DNA of 64,000 nucleotides, from the NCBI GenBank assembly GCA_023227825.1, contig JALOCJ010000009.1, positions 32,966 to 96,965 on the forward strand. Direction: 5' to 3'. Made by a program: the position numbers and the translations under genes. This DNA is from Candidatus Cloacimonas sp. Lineage in GTDB: Bacteria; Cloacimonadota; Cloacimonadia; Cloacimonadales; Cloacimonadaceae. Every line of letters starts with the position of its first letter. Position 1 is the stretch's first letter. Shown one piece after another: positions 52,595 through 60,471 of the stretch. The notes beneath the pieces are model-generated. The model was not told where the DNA came from. It saw nothing but the letters and a program-made list of their open reading frames with translations, and did not search any database.

Positions 52595-54652
52595 CTAATC
52601 GTTTGTCTGATCCTGCCAAGCAGAAATCACTTTTTGGGTAATATCATCCGGAACTTTTTCATAATGTGAGAATTTTTGGATAAAGCGGCCTCGTCCTTGA
52701 GTAAATGATTTCAGGGCAGGATAGTAATAATGCATTTCTGCTAAAGGCATTTGAGCTGTTAAATATTGTTTTTTACCGTGTTGTTCCATACCCAGAATTT
52801 TACCTCTACGGGTAGAAATATCACCCATAACATCACCCATATATTCACTCGGAACGATAATAATCAGTTCATGAATGGGTTCCAGAAGTATAGGCTTAGC
52901 TTTTTTGAAAGCATCCTTCAAAGCCATAGAGGAAGCGATTTTGAAAGCAATTTCAGAGCTATCAACTTCGTGGTAACTGCCATAATAAACTTCTACGGAA
53001 ATATCAACAACCGGGTAACCGGCAATGATACCCTTTTCCATCGTTTCCCAAAGACCTTTTTCAATAGCAGGAATGTAATTTGAGGGAATTACGCCACCTA
53101 CAATGGAATTGATGAATTTGAATCCTTCCCCTCTTTCAGTTGGTTTAATACGGAAATAGACCTCAGCATATTGTCCGCGACCACCTGACTGTTTTTTGTG
53201 TTTATAGTTGGATTCAGCACTTGCCATTATCGTTTCTTTATAGGGAATTCGTGGTTCTTGTAAAACAGCATCTACTTTATAACGATTTTTCAGCTTTTTC
53301 AACACCAGTTGTAATTGCTGTTCTCCCATTCCGGAAAGAACATTTTCATGGGTTTCCACATTTAATTCATAACGGATTGTTGGGTCTTCAGCAATCACTC
53401 TTTGCAGGACAGTTCCTATTTTATCTTCATCTGCCTGATTAACAGCTTTGAGGGTTTGCCAGGTAGTTGGAGTAGGTAATTCTATAGGTATTATAGATAA
53501 ATTAGAGCCGGAAGAAACTATGCTGTTCATTACTTTGGCATTTTTCAGTTTCAATAAAGCACCAATATCGCCTGAGTTAATTTCGTTGCAATCATTACGA
53601 TTTTTCCCCAGCATATAATACATTGTTCCAGCTTTATCTTTGGCATCTTTTTCGGGAATGTAAAATTCCATACCTGATTTTAAGGTGCCTGAAAAAAGGC
53701 GGAAATAAGCAAAATCTCCCATTCCGGGATCAGCATAGAGTTTGAATATATAACCTAAAAGTTCACCATCGGGCTGACAGATAAAAGTGGTTTTTTCATT
53801 TCCCTTAAGAACTTCTATTTCATTTGCTTCGGCAGGGGAAGGAAGATAATTTATAATTCCGTTCAGAAAAGCTAAAACTCCTTCTCCTGTTCCAGCAGAA
53901 CAAACAAAGGCAGGTGATATTTCACCGCTTAAGATTCCTTTCTTGAGTCCTTCAATAAGTTTATCCTCAGGCAGTTCCATATTTTCCAGATATTCATTAA
54001 GCAAATCTTCATCGGTTTCGGCAACTGCTTCCATTAAATGAATTCTTGCTTCTTCCATTGTTTCCACAACATTGGCTGGAACTTCACTTTCCTTTCCAGC
54101 TTTTATTGCTTTCCGTTTAATGATATCTACAACACCTTCAAAAGCACCTTCTTTGCCAATAGGAAGGTGAATTTTTACAGGTTTAAGATCTGTATTTTCA
54201 GCTATTGCTTCCAGCGTTTTATCGTAATCGGCATTATCATTATCCATTCTGTTTACTACAATGATTTTGCCCATTTTGCGTTCTTCAATTTGTTCCAGAG
54301 CAAGTTCCAAACCAACTTCATAACCACCTGTTGCATTAGCTACAATTAAAGCATTTTCTACAGCTGGTAAAGCTACAATTGCATCCCCAACAAAATCTGG
54401 ACAACCAGGTGTATCCAGAATGTTTATCTTATGGTCAAGATATTGAACATAACCAATAGAAAGGCCTAAGGACATTTTTTTAGCGATCTCTTCCGGATCA
54501 AAATCCATTATAGTATTGCCTTCTTCAATTCTGCCCAAGCGGTTTGTCGTTTTCGTTAAGTAAAATATCTGTTCTGCCAGCGTTGTTTTTCCTGCACCAC
54601 TGGCTCCAATGAGCAATAGATTACGAATTTTCTTCATTTCATTAACATTCAT
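52595..54652 (-). CDS. Elongation factor G-like translational GTPase (EF-G2 type)
   Basis: This GTPase has about 685 residues. G1 is GASGAGKT (16-23), G3 'DTPGCPDF', G4 'VVNRMD'; domains II-V follow, ending with the EF-G C-terminal 'GMEQHGKKQYLTAQMPLAEMHYYYPALKSFTQGRG'. The G1 sequence and the divergent domain II indicate the accessory EF-G-like branch rather than the canonical FusA, so the exact role in translation or ribosome recycling is uncertain. I start at the ATG at 54652 because GAGGA lies just upstream; an in-frame start at 54709 lacks support. Confidence 0.88.
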   Translation of the reverse strand: MNVNEMKKIRNLLLIGASGAGKTTLAEQIFYLTKTTNRLGRIEEGNTIMDFDPEEIAKKMSLGLSIGYVQYLDHKINILDTPGCPDFVGDAIVALPAVENALIVANATGGYEVGLELALEQIEERKMGKIIVVNRMDNDNADYDKTLEAIAENTDLKPVKIHLPIGKEGAFEGVVDIIKRKAIKAGKESEVPANVVETMEEARIHLMEAVAETDEDLLNEYLENMELPEDKLIEGLKKGILSGEISPAFVCSAGTGEGVLAFLNGIINYLPSPAEANEIEVLKGNEKTTFICQPDGELLGYIFKLYADPGMGDFAYFRLFSGTLKSGMEFYIPEKDAKDKAGTMYYMLGKNRNDCNEINSGDIGALLKLKNAKVMNSIVSSGSNLSIIPIELPTPTTWQTLKAVNQADEDKIGTVLQRVIAEDPTIRYELNVETHENVLSGMGEQQLQLVLKKLKNRYKVDAVLQEPRIPYKETIMASAESNYKHKKQSGGRGQYAEVYFRIKPTERGEGFKFINSIVGGVIPSNYIPAIEKGLWETMEKGIIAGYPVVDISVEVYYGSYHEVDSSEIAFKIASSMALKDAFKKAKPILLEPIHELIIIVPSEYMGDVMGDISTRRGKILGMEQHGKKQYLTAQMPLAEMHYYYPALKSFTQGRGRFIQKFSHYEKVPDDITQKVISAWQDQTND

Positions 54653-54745
54653 TTTTTCCTCAGTCCGTTTATCATATTTTTTTATATACTGTTTATAATT
54701 GTAAGTCAAGATTTTGTTTCAGCTGTTTCCGTCAATTCCTTTTTT

Positions 54746-55267
54746 CTATTTTCTTGGGTGGTAAAGGTAAAAAGTATCCCCCTTAATATCTTTTCCAAAC
54801 AGCTGCATATATTTGTCAACCAAAATTGGAGGAATGACAGGAATAGGTTTATTGGTATTCAATTCTGATGGGAAGATTTGTTCAGGATTTTGATTATTTC
54901 TCCCTCTATTATTTCTAAAGGAATTGAACCAGATTTGGTAAGCGAAAGTTTTAGCCAAGAGATCAATTTCATTATTCGGTTTTTCAGAAAGAAAGAATTC
55001 TTCTTCAATAAGGTTATGAAAGGATTCCACATCACTATTCCAAGTAGGTCTACGGTTATGTTTCTTTATCAATCTTGATTGGACAGTGTGTTTTTTACGG
55101 GAAAGATCTTTAAAACCATCCTCCTTATATTGCTGGTATCGCTTTACCCCTTTACGCACTGTTTTAACCGTTGTCTGATAATGTCTGACGCAGGGTTTAA
55201 TTCCATATTTTAGCACATCTTGAACCATCTGCAGACGATAGGTCTTGGCATCTTGACTACCAATCAT
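54746..55267 (-). pseudogene. Internally deleted DDE transposase remnant
   Basis: The 173-codon frame joins a helix-turn-helix N-terminus ('VRHYQTTVKTVRKGVKRYQQYKEDGFKDLSRK', about 27-58) directly to the end of an integrase core ('RRPTWNSDVESFHNLIEEEF', about 72-92, which carries the final catalytic Glu region). The central part with the first two catalytic aspartates is missing, so it cannot be active by itself. The last codons ('GDTFYLYHPRK') run through the left terminal inverted repeat. Confidence 0.78.
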
Positions 55268-55428
55268 TTATTTGTTTTCCATATAGGTATTCATAAAGGT
55301 TGCATTCCCTTTACCTGTCTCAATAAATCCCATTTATATATTTTTTTATTTTTTCTTTTACCAGTTTTTGCTTAGTAGCATTTATGATCTTTGGTAGGGG
55401 GGTACTTATACCCTTTACTAGCCAAAAA
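54751..55428 (-). mobile_element. Shrunken insertion sequence with terminal inverted repeats
   Basis: The left end, about 54751-54784, and the right end, about 55395-55428, match as inverted repeats at roughly 26 of 34 positions by eye. They share TTGG, GTAAAGG, AAGTA and CCCCCT blocks. Between them lies the deleted transposase. I see no clear target-site duplication. The element sits between the EF-G and C26 amidase genes. Confidence 0.65.
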
Positions 55429-55434
55429 AGAGGG

Positions 55435-56151
55435 CTATGGATTGGAGGGTATAGAGGGTTGGAGAAGAAAATGGATTAGAAAGTTGAAAAGACGATTACG
55501 ATGTTCTAAATTGTTCATTCTTTCTGGATGCCACTGAATTCCTAAAATCATTTGCTCTGAGTTATATTCCAATGCTTCAATAACACCATCCAAACTTAAT
55601 GCTGCAACTTTAAGCCCTTTGCCAATATGAAAAGGATCTACGCCTTGATGGTGATTAGAATTAACATTAATTTTACCCTCCGGAATTATTTGACTAAGCC
55701 ACTGGCTGTCTTTTTGCACATAAATTTCGTGCATTTTTTCGCCATAGTGGATATCCACATTATCCAAATGTTGAATTAACTTGCCACCGAAAAAAATATT
55801 AATTAATTGCATCCCAGCACATATTCCCAAAATAGGTTTTCCCGTTTCCAAAATAATATCCATCAAATAAAAATCGGAAACAGCTCTACGCCTTTCCATA
55901 GATTCAGTTTTAGGATGCGGTTTTTCTGCATATAGATCAGGAGGGTAATCCAATCCCCCAATAATAATCAAGGCAGAAACCATATTTATATATTGCCTTA
56001 AAACCTGTTTATCTTCAATGGGCGGAATCAAAACAGGCAAGGCATCATTAGCAAAAAGCGCTTCCAAATATTTATCCCGGATATGATACTGCATATAATC
56101 GCCCAAATGCATATAATTTATACTAATACCGATTTTAGGTCTTAAATCCAT
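55435..56151 (-). CDS. Gamma-glutamyl-gamma-aminobutyrate hydrolase family protein (peptidase C26, PuuD-like)
   Basis: This 238-residue class I amidotransferase-like hydrolase begins 'RPKIGISINYMHLGDYMQYHIRDKYLEAL'. It has the nucleophile Cys in 'PILGICAGMQLINIFFGG', and 'INVNSNHHQGVDPFHIGKGL' and the His-Glu of 'ILGIQWHPERM'. PuuD cleaves gamma-glutamyl-GABA, but many relatives have other gamma-glutamyl substrates. It ends next to the insertion-sequence end at 55428. Confidence 0.88.
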   Translation of the reverse strand: MDLRPKIGISINYMHLGDYMQYHIRDKYLEALFANDALPVLIPPIEDKQVLRQYINMVSALIIIGGLDYPPDLYAEKPHPKTESMERRRAVSDFYLMDIILETGKPILGICAGMQLINIFFGGKLIQHLDNVDIHYGEKMHEIYVQKDSQWLSQIIPEGKINVNSNHHQGVDPFHIGKGLKVAALSLDGVIEALEYNSEQMILGIQWHPERMNNLEHRNRLFNFLIHFLLQPSIPSNP

Positions 56152-56381
56152 TATTTTTTTGCCTTCTTAATAGTTGATTTAGCTTTTTTATATTATAATT
56201 CCTAAAAGCATAAAAGGCAAATGGAATATTGGGAAGATAGTAAAATGGAAAGAGTAAAACTATTGCTTGATAAAAGTAAGCCTTATCTATAAAGCTAATA
56301 GTAAACGGAGTGCCAAATTGAGTTTGACACCTTAAACCCGATGATTATGATGGAAATAATGCCTTATCTTACTCTTCGGTG

Positions 56382-56798
56382 TTAATGCAGTATTTTATCT
56401 ATCAATTGCTTAATTATTGCGGGGTCAAAATCAAATGTAGCTTCTTTATTAATGCCAAATTCTGTCACGATTATATGCTTAAAGCCCTCTATTCCCTTTT
56501 GCTCAAAGAGTTTTTGTAAACAGGAAATCGGACAACCGTCAATCACTAAATCCTGATTACCTTCCTGTTGAATTATGTTTTCCACTTCAAATTCACCAGC
56601 TGCAACTCCGGACGCACACCCCATTTTATATTGATTTTCCAGATGCAATGTCTTCGCAAGTTCTAAAGATATCATACCTACATTACTTGCTCCTCCGCAA
56701 GCGTAAACTTTGTTTTCTGCTAAATTAGCTACACACTTGCTAGTTCCCTCTCCTGTATTGCAATTGCAGGAACAACTACAAGTATTGTTGTTTGTCAT
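56382..56798 (-). CDS. DGC-domain putative zinc-binding protein
   Basis: This 138-residue protein has a cysteine-rich N-terminus ('CSCSCNCNTGEGTSKC') and the DGC domain: 'YACGGASNVGMISLELAKTL', 'GCASGVAAG', 'VIDGCPISCLQKLFE'. Conserved Asp-Gly-Cys and surrounding cysteines suggest metal or metalloid binding. The ArsR-type repressor gene precedes it by 20 bases, so it is probably induced by a metal or metalloid. Confidence 0.82.
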   Translation of the reverse strand: MTNNNTCSCSCNCNTGEGTSKCVANLAENKVYACGGASNVGMISLELAKTLHLENQYKMGCASGVAAGEFEVENIIQQEGNQDLVIDGCPISCLQKLFEQKGIEGFKHIIVTEFGINKEATFDFDPAIIKQLIDKILH

Positions 56799-56818
56799 TT
56801 TTCACCTCTTATTTGGAT

Positions 56819-57106
56819 CTAATTTTTACTTTTAATTTTGGCCAGACAGTTATAAAAGTCCAACACACAAGGACAGAGAAGATTATACCAAACCTGATTA
56901 TTCACTTTGCGACTACTTATTAATCCAGCATTTTTTAGCACAGCTAAATGTCTGGAGACAGTTGATATATCCGTTCCTATCTTTTTTTGCAGTTCACATA
57001 CACAATATTCCTTCTCTGCAAGTAAATCCAGAATAAACAAACGGGTCGGATGTGCCATTGCCTTCATTATTGTGCTCATATATTGATATTTAGGATTATC
57101 TTTCAT
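56819..57106 (-). CDS. ArsR/SmtB-family transcriptional regulator
   Basis: This 95-residue winged-helix repressor has 'MKAMAHPTRLFILDLLAEKEYCVCELQKKIGTDISTVSRHLAVLKNAGLISSRKVNNQVWYNL'. The CVC motif in helix alpha-3 ('EYCVCELQ') is the classical ArsR metal-sensing position. C-terminal 'CPCVLDFYNCL' adds more cysteines. It likely controls its own operon with the DGC gene. Confidence 0.9.
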   Translation of the reverse strand: MKDNPKYQYMSTIMKAMAHPTRLFILDLLAEKEYCVCELQKKIGTDISTVSRHLAVLKNAGLISSRKVNNQVWYNLLCPCVLDFYNCLAKIKSKN

Positions 57107-57128
57107 ATTTACATCTTCCTTTTATTTC

Positions 57129-57157
57129 CTATTTGGCAAAATATGCAAATATGTCAA
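57129..57157 (-). promoter_or_regulatory. Candidate promoter/operator of the arsR-like operon
   Basis: On the minus strand TTGACA lies at 57152-57157; no strong -10 box follows at 17 bp (AAATAG). An inverted repeat TATTTG-N10-CAAATA spans 57130-57151 directly inside it, a plausible repressor site. Confidence 0.4.
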
Positions 57158-57353
57158 GAATAATAATGGTTAGGAATAAGAAAGATAGTTAGAAGTAAGA
57201 TAGTGTGATAGAAGTTATGGCTCATTTTTTATTTGAACTCATAGAATCTCATTCTATAGCCCTCACAGTGATACTCTCATTTTTTCCATTGACAGAAACC
57301 CGCTCCAATTAGAAAGGGCTCAAATAAATACTTAATTATAAAAAGAGGATAAT

Positions 57354-57623
57354 ATGCCCCAACACAAATCACCCCTGAAAAGAATGAAAACAGATGCCAA
57401 GAGAGCTGCTCGTAATAACTATGTAAAACGCACTATCAAAACACTATCTAAAAAAATTCAGAGCACTACTACTCCTGAAGACAAAGAAAAGCTTCTCTCT
57501 GAACTCTATTCCGAACTTGATAAAGCAGCTAAAAAAGGTGTTATTCATAAAAGAACTGCCTCCCGCAGGAAAGCTCGTTTAGCTGAATATGTTAATAAAA
57601 CCAAAGCAGAAAAGACATCCTGA
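57354..57623 (+). CDS. rpsT: 30S ribosomal protein S20
   Basis: This 89-residue, lysine/arginine-rich helical protein has 'PQHKSPLKRMKTDAKRAARNNYVKRTIKTL' and 'LDKAAKKGVIHKRTASRRKARL', the S20 signature. It binds the 5' domain of 16S rRNA. Preceded by AGAGGAT and a TTGACA box at 57289-57294. Confidence 0.96.
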   Translation: MPQHKSPLKRMKTDAKRAARNNYVKRTIKTLSKKIQSTTTPEDKEKLLSELYSELDKAAKKGVIHKRTASRRKARLAEYVNKTKAEKTS

Positions 57624-57678
57624 ATTCCGGTTCAGGTATTTTAAATAAGAAAATAGTTTCAAGTAACAGGAATCTTTC

Positions 57679-58350
57679 TTGAAACGCAGACGTTCAATCT
57701 GGCTGCGTATTTTACGGTTTATTGTTATTATCCATCTTTGTTTTTGGGGGATAGTAGCATTTTTATCGCTTTTGTATAATTTTGTTAATCCTCCTATAAC
57801 ACCTTTAATGTTACAAAGATATCTGGTGCGTGGCTATCCGCTGCATAAAAGATATTATGTTCCCTTGGAAAAGATTCCTAAACGCACTCAGAATATGCTT
57901 ATAGCAATTGAGGATGGCAATTTCTATAAACATTTCGGTTTTGAGTGGAAAATGGTAAAAGAAGCTTATCAGCGCAATAAAAAAGCTGGGAAAATTCGTT
58001 TTGGAGCCAGCACTATCAGTAATCAACTTGCCAGAACTATTTTCTTAACTACAGATAGGAGTTACCTGCGTAAATATCTAGAAATTCAGGCAACGGTAAT
58101 TATGGAAATTTGTATGAGCAAAAAGAGAATGCTTGAACTCTATTTCAACTATGTAGAATGGGGTAAGGGAATTTATGGTATGGAAACTGCTTCCCGTTAT
58201 TATTATGGTAAAAGTTGCAGCAATTTAACCCGGACACAAACAATGAAATTAATCAGCATTTTAACCAATCCTCTTCGCTATACTCCTGAAACATATTATA
58301 AATCTGCTTCCGCAAGACAAAGATATAACCTACTGCAGAGGTATTTTTAA
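57679..58350 (+). CDS. mtgA: Monofunctional biosynthetic peptidoglycan transglycosylase
   Basis: This 223-residue GT51 enzyme polymerises lipid II. It has an N-terminal membrane helix (about 12-36), 'AIEDGNFYKHFGFEW' with catalytic Glu78, 'RFGASTISNQLARTIFL', and 'LELYFNYVEWGKGIYGMETASRYYYGKS' with the second conserved Glu. The start is TTG with AGGAA upstream; no in-frame ATG fits. Its end overlaps the DUF2851 gene by one base. Confidence 0.92.
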   Translation: MKRRRSIWLRILRFIVIIHLCFWGIVAFLSLLYNFVNPPITPLMLQRYLVRGYPLHKRYYVPLEKIPKRTQNMLIAIEDGNFYKHFGFEWKMVKEAYQRNKKAGKIRFGASTISNQLARTIFLTTDRSYLRKYLEIQATVIMEICMSKKRMLELYFNYVEWGKGIYGMETASRYYYGKSCSNLTRTQTMKLISILTNPLRYTPETYYKSASARQRYNLLQRYF

Positions 58351-59642
58351 TGGATGAAAAATTTCTTTATCATATTTGGGATGAAGGTCACTTAGTTCCC
58401 AATTTGAAAACAGTTAGCGGTAAAGACCTGAAAGTAAATTACCAGGGACAATTTAATACTTTTCGGGGTCCCGATTTTGTTAATGCTATAATTTCTATTG
58501 ACGGAGAGGACTTACAGGGAGCGGTGGAAATTCATAAAAACACTCAGGATTGGATTAAACACTCTCATCAGGAAGATGTATTTTACAATCAAGTTATTTT
58601 ACATATTGTATTGAATAATGACAGCCCTTCGCCTTTCACTATGAAAGAGAATGGAGAACTGATAGAAATTCTGGAATTAAAAAATCAGCTTTCGGAAGAT
58701 ATTCAAAAACTGCTTTCAGACCTTGGAGATAAAGTTCTCACCAGTGGAAACGATTATTGCGATTTGCTTTCTGCCATTGATAATGATAGATTGTTTAGTA
58801 TTTTGTCCTTCTCCGGAAAACAGCGGTTTATGAGTAAAGTGCGTAGATTTAATGCTTCTTTGTCTTTAAGCGATTTTGACCAAATTCTTTATGAAGGAAT
58901 GATGGAAGCTGCTGGCTATGATAAGAATAAATTCAATCTCTTTCAATTAGCACAGAGTATTCCCTTTGCCAAATTAAAAGAATGGTATCAGGAGGGTCTT
59001 AAAACTGATGAAATGATCAGCATTTTTGTTGGCTCTTCCGGGTTATTATCCAAAAGTCGTAATCGTTTAAACAATGAATTTTATAATACTCTTTCTCGCT
59101 CTTATGAAAGCCAGAGATTTTACGCTCGTAAAATAAATGTGGATTGGCAACTTTTTCGTATCCGTCCGGGAAATCATCCGTTTTTTCGTCTTATTCTATT
59201 ATGTGAATTCCTTTATAACTGTTTACAGGAAGGAGTGTTGAATTTCTTTCTCAATACAGTTGAAGCAGCCAAACCCGTTCCGCAAAAAAGATACCAGACC
59301 TTTCGTAAACAGTTTAAACCTAAGCAGGAAGGATTGTTGCAAAATAATCCTGGCTTGGGTATTACAGTTATCAACAATATTTACATTAATATTTATCTAC
59401 CCATTCTCTATCTTTACTATCAAAAACTGGCAAGGACGGAAATGACAGAATCCGTTCTGCAATCATATTTAACCTTTAAAGCTCTACCGGAAAATTATAT
59501 CACCCGCTTTATGTGTAATCATATAAATTCCAGCCAAGTGAAAGCCGTAAATAATAAGACCCTTTACCAGCAAGGTCTGATAGATATATATTACCGCTTT
59601 TGCCGTTATCATTTATGTTCCGAATGTACCAAACAAAACTGA
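58350..59642 (+). CDS. DUF2851 family protein
   Basis: This 430-residue protein begins 'MDEKFLYHIWDEGHLVPNLKTVSGKDLKVNYQGQFNTFRGPDFVNAII' and has 'GAVEIHKNTQDWIKHSHQEDVFYNQVILHIVL', the signature of DUF2851, common in the Bacteroidetes/FCB group. The E-x-H...D pattern resembles a nuclease-like core, but no activity is known. The C-terminus 'FCRYHLCSECTKQN' is cysteine-bearing. Coupled to mtgA. Confidence 0.85.
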   Translation: MDEKFLYHIWDEGHLVPNLKTVSGKDLKVNYQGQFNTFRGPDFVNAIISIDGEDLQGAVEIHKNTQDWIKHSHQEDVFYNQVILHIVLNNDSPSPFTMKENGELIEILELKNQLSEDIQKLLSDLGDKVLTSGNDYCDLLSAIDNDRLFSILSFSGKQRFMSKVRRFNASLSLSDFDQILYEGMMEAAGYDKNKFNLFQLAQSIPFAKLKEWYQEGLKTDEMISIFVGSSGLLSKSRNRLNNEFYNTLSRSYESQRFYARKINVDWQLFRIRPGNHPFFRLILLCEFLYNCLQEGVLNFFLNTVEAAKPVPQKRYQTFRKQFKPKQEGLLQNNPGLGITVINNIYINIYLPILYLYYQKLARTEMTESVLQSYLTFKALPENYITRFMCNHINSSQVKAVNNKTLYQQGLIDIYYRFCRYHLCSECTKQN

Positions 59643-59700
59643 ATAGTATTATAAATAAGTTGCTTCAGCTAAGTTTATTCTAAAAAAGAGGATATTATAT

Positions 59701-60345
59701 ATGGAATACACCATTGCAGCGATAAACTTTTTTCAGTCCCGAATTGAGGCATATCTAAATATTTGGGAAAATTCTTCTTTAGAGGATATGCGAAGTAATC
59801 AAATGGAAAAACAGCATTCACCATTAAATGTGAGAAAGGCATTATTTCGTCAAGCTATGGGAGGTCATTTAACTGAAGGACAGGAATTTCGGATCGTCAA
59901 TCAAGACCTAAAGTGGTATCTGCATCCGGAGTTTGAAAGTTTTGACGAAGAACTGAAAAGTTTTATTGAAAAAGGTTTAGAGGACAAAAAACTTCTTTAT
60001 TACTGGGATAAAAGAGATTATGAAGAAATTAAACCCGAAGATTTACAAGGACCTTTTGACCAGGAATTCAATTGCTGGAAATATGTAAATCTGGATTGGG
60101 ACGAAGGTTATTTAGGACAGGATGAAGCTATAATTTCTTTAAAAGCGCGTTGGGTTTTGCATTGTGCTTATAAAGCTAATAAACTTAATGAGGAAGAAAT
60201 CAAACAATTAATCAAGTTAGATTTGGATGCCCTCGTATGTGAAAATGTTGTATTTTTCAATCTCTTTGAGCTTAAATATATAACGGATTTTTTAATGGAA
60301 CAGGGTGTTTGGGATCATTTACCAGAGCCGCTTTTTTGTAAATAG
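59701..60345 (+). CDS. Hypothetical protein
   Basis: I do not recognise this 214-residue, acidic, soluble protein rich in Trp and Tyr ('YLNIWENSSLEDM', 'NCWKYVNLDWDEGYLGQDEAIISLKARWVLHCAYKANKLNEEEI'). The start ATG follows AAAGAGGA. It is separated by 58 bases from the DUF2851 gene and by a strong promoter from the helicase, so it is probably not part of the helicase system. Confidence 0.6.
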   Translation: MEYTIAAINFFQSRIEAYLNIWENSSLEDMRSNQMEKQHSPLNVRKALFRQAMGGHLTEGQEFRIVNQDLKWYLHPEFESFDEELKSFIEKGLEDKKLLYYWDKRDYEEIKPEDLQGPFDQEFNCWKYVNLDWDEGYLGQDEAIISLKARWVLHCAYKANKLNEEEIKQLIKLDLDALVCENVVFFNLFELKYITDFLMEQGVWDHLPEPLFCK

Positions 60346-60398
60346 ATTTTATATTAAGCCGGATTAGAAAAGAGGAAAGAATAGCTATCCGCATTTTC

Positions 60399-60426
60399 TT
60401 GACAAAATTCTGCCAGCAAATATAAA
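60399..60426 (+). promoter_or_regulatory. Promoter of the PLD-helicase gene
   Basis: TTGACA (60399-60404), 16-bp spacer, TATAAA (60421-60426), about 45 bases before the ATG at 60472. An AGAAGG site precedes the ATG. Confidence 0.68.
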
Positions 60427-60471
60427 AGTTAAGTAATAGAAAATAAGAGATAAAGAGAAGGCGGGAGCTGT

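Noticed and set aside
52391..52669. Open frame of 92 codons with Glu-Arg-Arg-Gly-His repeats
   Set aside because: It is the translation of the 33-bp hairpin array and runs antisense into the EF-G gene; no start-site support.
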